The notes beneath the pieces are model-generated. The model ran no database searches. It worked only from the letters and a program-made list of their open reading frames with translations, and was not told the DNA's origin. A DNA stretch of 64,000 nt from Niallia sp. FSL W8-0635 (GTDB lineage: Bacteria > Bacillota > Bacilli > Bacillales > Cytobacillaceae). The position numbers and the translations under genes are program-made. This document shows positions 17,341-25,721 of the stretch, in pieces (the stretch's first letter is position 1; the number at the start of each line of letters is the position of its first letter). The DNA is taken from positions 4,380,501 to 4,444,500 of the forward strand of contig NZ_JBBOYD010000001.1 of the NCBI RefSeq assembly GCF_038007965.1, in the 5' to 3' direction.

Positions 17341-18006
17341 ATGGAGACAGAAAGACAAGTATTAGTTATTTTCCCCCATCCAGACGATGAAGCATTTGGT
17401 GTATCCGGAACAATTTCTAAATTTATACATGAAGGAGTTCCAGTTACTTATGCGTGTTTAACACTTGGTCAAATGGGAAGAAATTTAGGAAATCCCCCTT
17501 TTGCTACAAGAGAATCCTTGCCAGAAATACGTAAAAATGAGTTGCAGGAAGCTGCAAGAGCAATGGGATTAGAGGATTTACGTATGCTCGGATATCGAGA
17601 TAAAACAATCGAATTCTTAAAGGAGGATGTTCTAGTTGATGAATTCACTTCTTTACTAGATGAACTAGATCCTTCTTTAGTCATTACCTTCTATCCTGGA
17701 TATTCTGTTCACCCAGATCATGATGCTACAGGAGCAGCAGTTGTGAAAGCAATAGAAAAAAGAGAAGCATCTAAACGGCCAAAACTTTACTGTGTAGCCT
17801 TTTCTAAAAATTGTGAGGAAGACCTTGGACAACCGGATATTGAAATCGATGTTCAAAGTTTTGCAGAGCAGAAGGTCGCAACAATTGCTGCCCATCTTTC
17901 CCAAACGCAGCAATATGCGGCCACTCTTCAAGAAGGATTAAATAATCAAGAACCTGATGTTTTAACTCGATTATATACAGAAAGATACTGGACGTATAAA
18001 TTTTAA
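17341..18006 (+). CDS. bshB2: Bacillithiol biosynthesis deacetylase BshB2
   Basis: A 221-aa LmbE-type zinc N-acetylhydrolase. It deacetylates GlcNAc-malate in bacillithiol synthesis, or acts on bacillithiol conjugates, overlapping with BshB1. Zinc ligands are in HPDDE (13-17) and HPDHDATG (about 122-129); the RNLGNPPFATRESLPEIRK segment is typical of the BshB2 branch. AAAGGAGG precedes the ATG. It follows yojF by 46 nt and ends at a clear terminator. Confidence 0.92.
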   Translation: METERQVLVIFPHPDDEAFGVSGTISKFIHEGVPVTYACLTLGQMGRNLGNPPFATRESLPEIRKNELQEAARAMGLEDLRMLGYRDKTIEFLKEDVLVDEFTSLLDELDPSLVITFYPGYSVHPDHDATGAAVVKAIEKREASKRPKLYCVAFSKNCEEDLGQPDIEIDVQSFAEQKVATIAAHLSQTQQYAATLQEGLNNQEPDVLTRLYTERYWTYKF

Positions 18007-18024
18007 TTTTTTATAAACGATATA

Positions 18025-18060
18025 AAGCAAGCATGGAATTCTTTCCACGCTTGCTTTTTT
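18025..18060 (+). terminator. Terminator of yojF-bshB2
   Basis: AAGCAAGC (18025-18032) and GCTTGCTT (18049-18056), with an inner TGGAA/TTCCA pairing, followed by a T-run. Confidence 0.85.
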
Positions 18061-18138
18061 ATTAGTGTCTTTTCCCTTTAGAATCGATTCTCAAAATGAT
18101 ATTAGTAGTTGGTATTTCCCTTAAATATTCTTTAGAGT

Positions 18139-19113
18139 TTAGGCTTTTAACCAAGCATTAGCAAGCAATAAAGCTCCTTTGGCTGCTTCTGTATGCGCTA
18201 ATGCATGGAGCATTACAAAGTCATGAATGATTCCGCCAAAGCGAGCAGCTGTTACCTCTACTCCTGCTTCTCGAAGCTTATTGGCATAGGCTTCCCCTTC
18301 ATCTCTTAATACATCAGCCTCTGCTGTGATGATTAAAGCCTTTGGTAGCCCACTTAATTGCTCTTTCGTTGCTCGTAAAGGAGATGCTGTAATTTCTGCT
18401 CTTTCTTCTTCGTTTGTAGTATATTGATCCCAGAACCATTGCATCCCATCTCTTCTTAAAAAGAATCCTTCTGCAAACTGATGATAGGATTCTGTTTCAA
18501 AAGCTGCATCTGTTACAGGATAAAATAATAATTGTTTATTTATAACTGGACCTTTACGTTCTTTTGCCATTAATGTAATTGCAGCCGACATATTCCCTCC
18601 GACGCTGTCACCTGCTACAGAAATATTATTTGTATCAAAATAATAGTCCGCTCCTTTTTCAGCAATCCATTCCAATACAGTATATACTTCTTCAATTGCA
18701 ATTGGATATCTTGCTTCTGGAGAAAGGCTATAATTCGTAAATACAACAGCTGCATTTGATCCAACCGCTAGTTCACGAATTAAACGATCATGTGTATGGG
18801 CATTTCCAAACACCCAACCTGCTCCGTGTGTATATAAAATAACTGGTAGCTTCGTTGTAGATGTATGTTTTGGACGAACAATTTTTATAGAAACTTGGTT
18901 TGTTGGTCCACCTTCAATAAACAATTCCTTTTCTTCTACAGGTAATTTATCTATCTCTCCAGATTGTACTTCGTCTACCGTTATTCTTCCTTGTTCAGGC
19001 TCCAAATCGAATAAGTATGGAGGGTTAGCCGTATCTTCTGTAAACTGTTTAGCCGCTGGTTCTAATATAATTTGATTATTACGTTCTTCATATGCTTGAT
19101 GATTGTTTTTCAT
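18139..19113 (-). CDS. Alpha/beta hydrolase, HSL-type esterase
   Basis: A 324-aa carboxylesterase of the hormone-sensitive-lipase family. It carries the oxyanion-hole motif HGAGW (HGGG variant), the nucleophile elbow GDSVGG, and the C-terminal HDFVMLHAL histidine with the EADVLRDEGEAY acid region. No signal peptide, so cytosolic. Two in-frame ATGs compete: 19119 and 19113; the latter has AGGAG at 9 nt and is used. Two identical palindromic boxes lie upstream (19144-19163, 19248-19267), indicating a repressor of MarR type acting on this promoter. The natural substrate is unknown. Confidence 0.85.
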   Translation of the reverse strand: MKNNHQAYEERNNQIILEPAAKQFTEDTANPPYLFDLEPEQGRITVDEVQSGEIDKLPVEEKELFIEGGPTNQVSIKIVRPKHTSTTKLPVILYTHGAGWVFGNAHTHDRLIRELAVGSNAAVVFTNYSLSPEARYPIAIEEVYTVLEWIAEKGADYYFDTNNISVAGDSVGGNMSAAITLMAKERKGPVINKQLLFYPVTDAAFETESYHQFAEGFFLRRDGMQWFWDQYTTNEEERAEITASPLRATKEQLSGLPKALIITAEADVLRDEGEAYANKLREAGVEVTAARFGGIIHDFVMLHALAHTEAAKGALLLANAWLKA

Positions 19114-19143
19114 GGTCATTCGCTCCTTTTACATTTCCGAAAA

Positions 19144-19163
19144 TTAAATTGCGCACAACTTAA
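19144..19163. promoter_or_regulatory. Palindromic operator, esterase proximal box
   Basis: TTAAATTG-CGCA-CAACTTAA, an imperfect 20-bp palindrome lying between the ATG and a TATAAT-like minus-strand -10 at 19198-19203. Its half-sites are identical to those of the box at 19248. They resemble MarR/OhrR-type operators; no regulator gene is adjacent. Confidence 0.6.
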
Positions 19164-19247
19164 ATGATTAAAAATTTTTACTCCTATTCCCCATATAATT
19201 ATATTAGAAATAACGAGTAACATTATTGAAATTTTTATTACCAACAA

Positions 19248-19267
19248 TTAAATTGTGAACAACTTAA
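19248..19267. promoter_or_regulatory. Palindromic operator, esterase distal box
   Basis: TTAAATTG-TGAA-CAACTTAA, the same half-sites in the same orientation as the proximal box, exactly 104 bp away (about ten helical turns), on the far side of the presumed promoter. Confidence 0.6.
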
Positions 19268-19313
19268 TTTTATAATACATATTATCCTTCTCTAAGTCAA
19301 CCTTTTTTTAAAA

Positions 19314-19360
19314 CAAAAAAGCTGAGGTAAAAGTCCTTCTTGCGACCTTTTACCTCAGCT
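19314..19360 (-). terminator. Terminator of the SRPBCC gene
   Basis: A 14-bp perfect stem, AGCTGAGGTAAAAG (19320-19333) with its complement (19347-19360), followed on the minus strand by TTTTTT. Confidence 0.9.
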
Positions 19361-19371
19361 CTCTTACTCTA

Positions 19372-19821
19372 CTACAAACTTTCTACTGTTCCTTCTAACA
19401 CTTCTTTTGCATTTTGCACATGATCACTATCTTCTGATTTGACCATTTTCACAAGGAAATTTCTCATTAGTCGCATTTTAAGACCCTTAACATGAACAGT
19501 TCCTTCAAACTCTACTTGAGTACCTTCAGGAATCTCTGAAAAACGATAAGCATAGTCAACAGTTAATCCATTAGAACTGCTTCGACGTGTAAATCCTACA
19601 TTTTTTTCATATGCAAGATAATCTATTTCTGCATATACCTTATTCCCGCGTACATTTCTTATTTCTTTATATTTCGTGCCAACCCCTATCGGCTCATCTG
19701 TCTGCTTCTCTGTTGTTTCTACTTTATTCATGTATTCTGGAGCGTTTGCCATATCTGCAAAGTATGCAAACACTTCTTCTATGGGCTCACATATAATAAC
19801 ACTCGCATTAAAATCAGCCAT
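19372..19821 (-). CDS. SRPBCC family protein
   Basis: A 149-aa START/polyketide-cyclase-like (SRPBCC) single-domain protein that probably binds a hydrophobic ligand. The typical start INAPIEEVFAYFAD-like segment (ICEPIEEVFAYFADMANAPEY) and a VEFEGTVHVKGLK strand are visible. GAGGTGG precedes the ATG. It is monocistronic and divergent from the ABC exporter. The ligand is unknown. Confidence 0.75.
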   Translation of the reverse strand: MADFNASVIICEPIEEVFAYFADMANAPEYMNKVETTEKQTDEPIGVGTKYKEIRNVRGNKVYAEIDYLAYEKNVGFTRRSSSNGLTVDYAYRFSEIPEGTQVEFEGTVHVKGLKMRLMRNFLVKMVKSEDSDHVQNAKEVLEGTVESL

Positions 19822-19925
19822 TTTTCCACCTCAATAGGATCTATCTATTTTCCGTTAATTATCTCTATTATAGCGAATAAATATCAAATTGAATATTTGA
19901 TTTATTAACGCAGTAAAAGAAAAAA

Positions 19926-19939
19926 TGAGTGATTACTCA
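19926..19939. promoter_or_regulatory. TetR-type operator, left
   Basis: TGAGTGATTACTCA (half-sites TGAGT and ACTCA, 4-nt spacer), directly upstream of the -35. It is the reverse complement of the core of the right-hand operator. Confidence 0.7.
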
Positions 19940-19940
19940 C

Positions 19941-19969
19941 TTTACAAAATATTCTCTTTTTCGTATTAT
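19941..19969 (+). promoter_or_regulatory. SigA promoter of the ABC exporter operon
   Basis: TTTACA (19941-19946), a 17-nt spacer, TATTAT (19964-19969). It is bracketed by the two palindromes at 19926 and 19975. Confidence 0.7.
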
Positions 19970-19974
19970 ATATA

Positions 19975-19990
19975 GTGAGTAATCACTCAC
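19975..19990. promoter_or_regulatory. TetR-type operator, right
   Basis: GTGAGTAATCACTCAC, a 16-bp palindrome over the expected transcription start. Its centre is 50 bp from the left operator. The likely ligand is the TetR protein encoded at 21826-22476, the third gene of the same operon. Confidence 0.7.
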
Positions 19991-20013
19991 ATATTCAGAA
20001 AGGTGGTCTTTTC

Positions 20014-20748
20014 ATGAACGAACCATCCGTTGTTTCTGTTAAAAATCTTTCTAAGTCCTTTGGAAAAAAACAAATTTTAAATGCAATCAACTTAGAGGTT
20101 TATCCTGGAGAAATCTTAGGTTTACTTGGACCTTCTGGTGCTGGAAAAACAACTCTCGTTAAAGAAATTATCGGTTTAGATTTACCTGATAATGGTTCCA
20201 TTTATGTATTAGAAGAAAAAATGCCAAATCTAAAGATAATGGAAAAAATCGGTTATATGGCACAAGCAGACGCTTTATATCAAGATTTAACAGCTAGAGA
20301 AAATCTCGATTTCTTTGCTAGATTATATGGGTTAAAGGGGACAGATAAGAAAAATAGAATCGAAAGTACTGCCACTTTAGTAGAATTATCAGAGCATCTT
20401 TCCAAGCCTGTTTCTCAATATTCAGGGGGAATGAAAAGAAGATTATCTATTTGTATTGCGCTCTTAAACAATCCAAAACTTCTAATCTTAGATGAGCCTA
20501 CAGTTGGGATTGATCCAATTCTTCGAAAAGCTATCTGGCAAACCTTCAACAAGCTTAAAGAAAACGGGACATCGATTATTGTAACTACCCATGTCATGGA
20601 TGAAGCTGAAAAATGTGATCGGCTAGGGATGATAAGAAATGGTCAACTGATTGCTATCGATACTCCAAGCAACTTGATGAGTAACTGTAATGCACAGACT
20701 ATGGAAGAAGCATTCCTATATTATGGAGGTTTAGCAAATGAGAATTAA
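20014..20748 (+). CDS. ABC transporter ATP-binding protein
   Basis: A 244-aa ABC-2-type exporter ATPase. Walker A GPSGAGKT is at 39-46, the signature is YSGGMKRRLS, Walker B is LLILDEPTVGID, and the switch His lies in IVTTHVMDEAEKC. ATG 20014 follows AAAGGTGG at 19999-20006; the longer in-frame GTG starts within the operator. The 3' end overlaps the permease gene. With the permease it would export a drug or lipophilic compound; auto-regulation by the downstream TetR protein is inferred from the operators. Confidence 0.9.
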   Translation: MNEPSVVSVKNLSKSFGKKQILNAINLEVYPGEILGLLGPSGAGKTTLVKEIIGLDLPDNGSIYVLEEKMPNLKIMEKIGYMAQADALYQDLTARENLDFFARLYGLKGTDKKNRIESTATLVELSEHLSKPVSQYSGGMKRRLSICIALLNNPKLLILDEPTVGIDPILRKAIWQTFNKLKENGTSIIVTTHVMDEAEKCDRLGMIRNGQLIAIDTPSNLMSNCNAQTMEEAFLYYGGLANEN

Positions 20749-21760
20749 TGCACTGGTATTGCGCATTATGAAACAATTTTATCGTGACAAACGTACGCTT
20801 GCTTTGATGATTCTTGCCCCTATTCTTATTTTAACGTTAGTTAATCTAGTTTTTAATGGGGATGACTATGAAACAAAAATAGGTTTAATTAATGTGCCTG
20901 AGCCCATAAGTACAGCTTTTGAAAAAGAAGATTTACGAACCTCCATCTATAAATCTGAAACAACAGCAATAGCCTCGTTAAAGAATGGGGACATTGATGC
21001 TTATTTCGCTGTAGAAAATGGTAAGACCAAATTAATGGTAGAAGGAAGCGATCCCTCTATTAGCAAAGCAACCATCGCAAAGGTACAGGAAGCCATACAG
21101 AATCTGTCACCTAATGAAACAGCAATTAATGTAGACGCATTTTACGGATCTATTGATATGAAACAATTTGATTCATTTGGTCCTATATTACTTGGTTTTT
21201 TTGCCTTCTTCTTTGTTTTTCTAGTAGCCGGTGTATCCTTTTTAAGAGAAAGAACAACGGGTACATTAGAACGATTGCTTTCCAGTCCTATTAGAAGATG
21301 GGAGCTTGTCCTCTCCTATATTATAGGCTTTGGTTTATTCACAATGCTGCAATCAGGTATCATCGTCTTTTATTCCGTCTATATACTTCATATGTCAAAC
21401 GTCGGTTCCATTTTGTATGTATTATTGATTACGTTACTATTAGCATTAGTAGCCCTAACATTAGGAATTCTATTATCCTCTTTTGCCAATAATGAATTAC
21501 AAATGATTCAATTCATTCCCATTGTCGTTGTCCCGCAAGTATTCTTTTCTGGGTTGTTTAATTTAGATACAATATCCTCTGCAATTAGTTGGATTTCTTA
21601 CTTAACGCCTTTATATTATGCAGCAAATGCTCTGCGAGAGGTAATGATTCGAGGGAACGGGTTTATGGAAATAATAGGATCTCTTAGCATACTGCTCGGC
21701 TATTCCATTGTCTTGATGATTATAAATATCTTTGCTTTGAAAAAATATCGTAGTATCTAG
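20738..21760 (+). CDS. ABC-2 type transporter permease
   Basis: A 340-aa permease: one N-terminal helix, a long extracytoplasmic domain (about residues 40-140) and five or six C-terminal helices starting near FGPILLGFFAFFFVFLVAG. The coupling segment FLRERTTGTLERLLSSPIRRWELVL is typical of ABC2_membrane permeases of the YhgE/DrrB type. The ATG overlaps the ATPase gene by 11 nt, with GGAGGT upstream. Substrate unknown. Confidence 0.88.
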   Translation: MRINALVLRIMKQFYRDKRTLALMILAPILILTLVNLVFNGDDYETKIGLINVPEPISTAFEKEDLRTSIYKSETTAIASLKNGDIDAYFAVENGKTKLMVEGSDPSISKATIAKVQEAIQNLSPNETAINVDAFYGSIDMKQFDSFGPILLGFFAFFFVFLVAGVSFLRERTTGTLERLLSSPIRRWELVLSYIIGFGLFTMLQSGIIVFYSVYILHMSNVGSILYVLLITLLLALVALTLGILLSSFANNELQMIQFIPIVVVPQVFFSGLFNLDTISSAISWISYLTPLYYAANALREVMIRGNGFMEIIGSLSILLGYSIVLMIINIFALKKYRSI

Positions 21761-21825
21761 GTATTATATTTTTCCTCCGCAATCCTTTATAATTAGAATA
21801 GATTGTATGGTTAAAGGAGTTCCCT

Positions 21826-22476
21826 ATGGATAATAGCGAAAATATATTAGAAATTATTTTAAAAGAAGAACAATCCATGACAGATAAACAGAAAAAAATA
21901 TTGATAGCTGCCATTGATGCATTTTCCGAGAAAGGATATGCCGCCACCTCAACTAGTGAAATCGCAAAAATGGCAGGAGTGGCAGAGGGAACGATTTTCC
22001 GACACTACAAAACGAAAAAGGATTTACTGTTAACCCTTCTTTCGCCACTATTAAGCACGTTAATTGCACCACGAGTGATTAAAGATTTTGATAAAGTATT
22101 AAACGTTTCTCATCATAATTTTGAAGATTTTCTAAGAGCAATCGTAAAAAATAGAATGGAATTTTTGCAGAAAAATAATACATTATTCAAAATTTTAATA
22201 CAGGAAATCCCCTTTCATGATGATCTCCGTGAAACGTTCAAAAATCAAATTGCCGTAAAAGTATTCGGACGTTTTCAAGAAATCATGGAAACTTACAAAG
22301 CAAAAGGAGAAATTATTTCCATCCCTTCTTTCAGTTCCGTTCGCCTAACCGTTACGTCCATTTTCGGTTATTTTATCGCTCGCTATATCCTTCTTCCCGA
22401 TATAAAGTGGGATGATGAAGAAGAAATAGAACGGACCATTCAGTTTATTCTTTATGGATTAAAGCCTCGTGCATAA
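21826..22476 (+). CDS. TetR family regulator of the ABC exporter
   Basis: A 216-aa repressor. The TetR helix-turn-helix spans about residues 20-65 (ILIAAIDAFSEKGYAATSTSEIAKMAG, then EGTIFRHYKTKKDLL); the rest is an all-helical ligand domain. AAAGGAG precedes the ATG. It is third in the operon behind the exporter, a common arrangement for self-regulated drug pumps, and the probable ligand of the palindromes at 19926 and 19975. Confidence 0.85.
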   Translation: MDNSENILEIILKEEQSMTDKQKKILIAAIDAFSEKGYAATSTSEIAKMAGVAEGTIFRHYKTKKDLLLTLLSPLLSTLIAPRVIKDFDKVLNVSHHNFEDFLRAIVKNRMEFLQKNNTLFKILIQEIPFHDDLRETFKNQIAVKVFGRFQEIMETYKAKGEIISIPSFSSVRLTVTSIFGYFIARYILLPDIKWDDEEEIERTIQFILYGLKPRA

Positions 22477-22486
22477 GATAATATTA

Positions 22487-22536
22487 AAAAAAACAGTGGA
22501 TGAACTCATTATGCCTAGTTCATCCACTGTTTTTTG
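22487..22536 (+). terminator. Terminator of the exporter-tetR operon
   Basis: A 16-bp perfect stem, AAACAGTGGATGAACT (22491-22506) with its complement (22517-22532), and T-run; A-rich on the other side, so possibly bidirectional toward the HAD gene. Confidence 0.9.
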
Positions 22537-22564
22537 ACTATCTGCAAAAAGAATCTGTTGTCTC

Positions 22565-23419
22565 TTATTCCTCTAATGCTTTTCTAATCGCTTGAGCTAC
22601 GCCACTTTCTTCATTGGTACCTGTCACAAAATGACATTGACGTTGAATATCTTCCACCGCATTTCCCATTGCTACCGCTCTGCCTGCCTTTTGAAGCATG
22701 GAAACATCATTATAATTATCTCCAATTGCCATCGTTTCAGAAAGAGAAATAGCGCGGGCGTTCACAAATTTCTCTAGCGCAATCCCTTTTTGGGCATGAA
22801 CAGAAGTTATTTCTAAGTTCTCCTTACCGGAAGCACTTATTGCTACTCCTTCTAACTTAGATAACTCTTCTCTAACATTCCCTAAAACAATTGGATCAAA
22901 ATGAAAGGCCAATAATTTATAAATAATTTGGTCATCATCCTCAAATAATACTTCATAGCTATCTAATTGATGAATAACCGCTAATCGTTCCTCTGCTGCT
23001 TTTTTAATCTCTTCCATATCCTTTATATGACCACTAACCGTGAAAATATCCATAATAAGGGATCTCGCTACTGTTTTATCTACCGTATACGTTCCTCTAT
23101 TGGTATATACCTCATAATATACTTGATGTTTATGTAAAATTTCAGCCATCTCTCTCGCCAGATTTTTACTTAATGGGTTCGTATCTACGATGATATGCTC
23201 ATTTGTTCTTATTTCTGCCCCATTTGCACAAATCATCGGTGTGATAATGCCTGCATCCTTTAAAAGATCTCCTGCTTCTTCATACGCACGACCAGTAGCA
23301 ATCACCACTTCTACCCCGTTGTTCTGCGCATATTTAATAGCTTCCCGATTTTCTTCTGTAATTTCTTGCGTGGATGTCAATAACGTACCATCCATATCAA
23401 TCGCTATGCATCTAATCAT
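22565..23419 (-). CDS. Cof-type HAD-IIB phosphatase
   Basis: A 284-aa cytosolic haloacid-dehalogenase phosphatase of the Cof/YwtE/YidA kind. Motif I DMDGTL is at 8-13, motif II is the Thr in VIATGRAYEE, a type IIB cap follows, and motif IV is AIGDNYNDVSM. Such enzymes act on sugar or flavin-pathway phosphates; the specific substrate cannot be assigned. Monocistronic. Confidence 0.85.
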   Translation of the reverse strand: MIRCIAIDMDGTLLTSTQEITEENREAIKYAQNNGVEVVIATGRAYEEAGDLLKDAGIITPMICANGAEIRTNEHIIVDTNPLSKNLAREMAEILHKHQVYYEVYTNRGTYTVDKTVARSLIMDIFTVSGHIKDMEEIKKAAEERLAVIHQLDSYEVLFEDDDQIIYKLLAFHFDPIVLGNVREELSKLEGVAISASGKENLEITSVHAQKGIALEKFVNARAISLSETMAIGDNYNDVSMLQKAGRAVAMGNAVEDIQRQCHFVTGTNEESGVAQAIRKALEE

Positions 23420-24317
23420 CTAAACACCCTCAAATCTTTTATTCATCTTGATTATTTTCGAATTTTCTTACTCCTGTATCATCATAACATGAAAGAACAA
23501 GCAGCAAAAGGAAGAGAACTTTAAGAGATGCTTGTCTTTTTGTAAATTTTTTTGTGCTTTTGTTTGTCAATGAGCAATTTAGCGGTATTCAGGTGGCTAT
23601 ACTTGCAGGTTGGGCACTTTTATTTGCAGGTTGGGCACTTTTATTTGCAGCTTTTTGTCCTTTACTTGCAACTCTCCGCTCTTTACTTGCGGCTCTCCGC
23701 TCCTTACTTGCGACTTTCCACTCCTTACTTGCGACTTTCCACTCCTTACTTGCGACTCTCCACCCTTTACTTGCAACTCTCCGCTCCTTACTTGCGACTT
23801 TCCACTCCTTACTTGCGACTCTCCACCCTTTACTTGCAACTCTCCACTCCTTACTTGCAACTCTCCACTCTTTACTTGCGGCTCTCCACTCTTTACTTGC
23901 AACTCTCCGTTCCTTACTTGAGACTCTCCGCTGTTCCTCTTCCCCATTTCAACAACCAAATAAACCCATCCTCTATTTTGTCATTTTTGTGAACGAATAT
24001 GTGAACACTTTTCAAACAATGAGTGAAGTTTACCGCAAGCAATCAAATTTTCATTATGATATATCTATCATTCACCAAAAGGGGACGATCGGAAAAACAA
24101 ACCTGTTTAAAACCTTTTAAAACAATGTTTATCGACGCTTTTCAACATCTAACTACATAGGATGAGCACCAAGAAAATAACACTTTCAGCTGTTTCTCTC
24201 AGCTTCATATTTAGAATTAGCCTAGTTCAAATTCATCTTATGCAATGATTTTTATCGCTTTCGTGAACAGTAAGATTCACAATTCTTATTCAAATACAAA
24301 AAAAGGAGGAGAAATTC
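23420..24317. other. 900-bp non-genic region before cydA
   Basis: It contains the 21-bp tandem repeat array (23601-23936) and about 380 bp of AT-rich sequence before cydA. Overlapping frames in the repeat are by-products of its periodicity. TTGTGAA-like half-sites occur (near 23988, 24002 and 24262-24283), but none forms a canonical Rex palindrome. Confidence 0.6.
23601..23936. repeat. 16-copy 21-bp tandem repeat
   Basis: Sixteen head-to-tail units of the form ACTTGCRACTYTCCRCTCYTT, exactly 336 bp. The first three and the last are diverged. A 63-bp higher-order repeat (three units) is duplicated in the middle. As 21 is a multiple of 3 and units lack stops, several frames stay open, giving heptapeptide repeats (SGELQVK-like on the minus strand). 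Neither strand has a good start site, so I do not call a gene. Confidence 0.9.
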
Positions 24318-25721
24318 ATGGATATGATTTTTCTATCGCGTTTACAATTTGCTTCGACAACCATTTTCCACTATCTGTTCGTTCCTATCTCTATCGGTTT
24401 AGTATTTATTATCGCAATCATGGAATCTTTTTATGTGAAAACAGGAAATGAAGAATACAAGAAAATGGCTAAGTTTTGGGGCAAACTATTTTTAATCAAC
24501 TTTGTTATTGGTATTGTTACAGGGATTCTTCAAGAGTTTCAGTTTGGGATGAACTGGTCTAATTATTCTCGCTTTGTAGGTGATGTATTCGGTGCACCAC
24601 TTGCCATTGAAGCATTGCTTGCTTTCTTTATGGAAAGTACTTTCATCGGATTATGGATATTCGGTTGGGACCGTTTATCAAAAAAAGTTCATTTAGCCTG
24701 TATTTGGTTAACTGCATTTGGAACGACGATGTCTGCATTCTGGATTTTAGCAGCAAATAGTTTTATGCAACGTCCCGTAGGATTTGAGATTAATAACGGT
24801 CGAGCAGAAATGAATGACTTCTTCGCTCTAATCACAAACGGGCAGGTTCTTGTTGAATTTCCACATACCGTATTTGCAGCTTTTGCAACTGGCGCATTTT
24901 TAGTTTGTGGAATTAGTGCTATTAAATTATTAGGAAAAAAAGATGTAGATTTCTTTAAAAAATCCTTTCAAATTGGTATTACGGTTGCCTTAACTTCTAC
25001 TTTCTTAACACTTGTTGCCGGGCATGCTCAAGCACAATTTTTAGTAGAAACACAGCCAATGAAGATGGCGGCAAGTGAAGGACTATGGGATAGAAGTGAA
25101 AATCCAGCACCATGGACTGTTTTTGCCAATATCGATGTAGATAATAAACAAAATAGCGCAGAGTTAAAAATCCCTTATCTATTAAGCATTCTTTCTTACA
25201 ACACATTAGATGGAAGCGTGAAAGGAATGAATGAGCTTCAAGCAGAGTATGTACAAAAATATGGGGAAGGCGATTATATTCCTCCTGTAAAAACTACTTT
25301 CTGGAGCTTTAGAATCATGGTTGCCGCAGGGGTAGCAATGATCCTCCTTGGGATATATGGAGTATTTTTAGCATGGAAAAAGAAATTAGTCTCTAAGCCA
25401 AATAAATGGTTCTACCGCTTAATGGTTGCAGGTATTTCTCTTCCTTTCATTGCTAATACTTCTGGATGGATTATGACAGAGATTGGGAGACAACCTTGGA
25501 CTGTTTTCGGATTAATGACAACAGCTGATAGTATTTCTCCAAGTGTTTCAGCAGGGCAAGTCTTATTCTCCATTATTGCATTTTGTACCATCTATGCAGT
25601 ATTAGGTGCAATCATGGTTTACCTATATGTAAAAGTTGTTAAAAAAGGACCATACATGATGGAAAAAGTAGATATTAAAGTAACGAATGACCCGTTTGCG
25701 AAGGAGGATTTCCATGCTTGA
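24318..25721 (+). CDS. cydA: Cytochrome bd oxidase subunit I
   Basis: A 467-aa heme-bearing subunit of the bd-type quinol oxidase, a high-affinity terminal oxidase in the membrane. His18 in STTIFHYLF is the heme b595 ligand. GRQPWTVFGLMTT and the quinol-binding region with a short Q-loop are present, matching the length of B. subtilis CydA (short-Q-loop type). AAAGGAGGAG precedes the ATG. It starts the cydABDC operon. Confidence 0.96.
   Translation: MDMIFLSRLQFASTTIFHYLFVPISIGLVFIIAIMESFYVKTGNEEYKKMAKFWGKLFLINFVIGIVTGILQEFQFGMNWSNYSRFVGDVFGAPLAIEALLAFFMESTFIGLWIFGWDRLSKKVHLACIWLTAFGTTMSAFWILAANSFMQRPVGFEINNGRAEMNDFFALITNGQVLVEFPHTVFAAFATGAFLVCGISAIKLLGKKDVDFFKKSFQIGITVALTSTFLTLVAGHAQAQFLVETQPMKMAASEGLWDRSENPAPWTVFANIDVDNKQNSAELKIPYLLSILSYNTLDGSVKGMNELQAEYVQKYGEGDYIPPVKTTFWSFRIMVAAGVAMILLGIYGVFLAWKKKLVSKPNKWFYRLMVAGISLPFIANTSGWIMTEIGRQPWTVFGLMTTADSISPSVSAGQVLFSIIAFCTIYAVLGAIMVYLYVKVVKKGPYMMEKVDIKVTNDPFAKEDFHA

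Noticed and set aside
23554..24120. Repeat-rich plus-strand frame of 188 codons (and the minus-strand frame of 120)
   Set aside because: Openness follows from a stop-free 21-bp period; no ribosome-binding site, and all three frames give similar repeats.
24242..24290. Rex operator upstream of cydA
   Set aside because: TCGTGAA and TTCACAA are 8 nt apart where 4 is canonical, and other half-sites nearby are in direct orientation. Functional Rex binding is possible but not supported.
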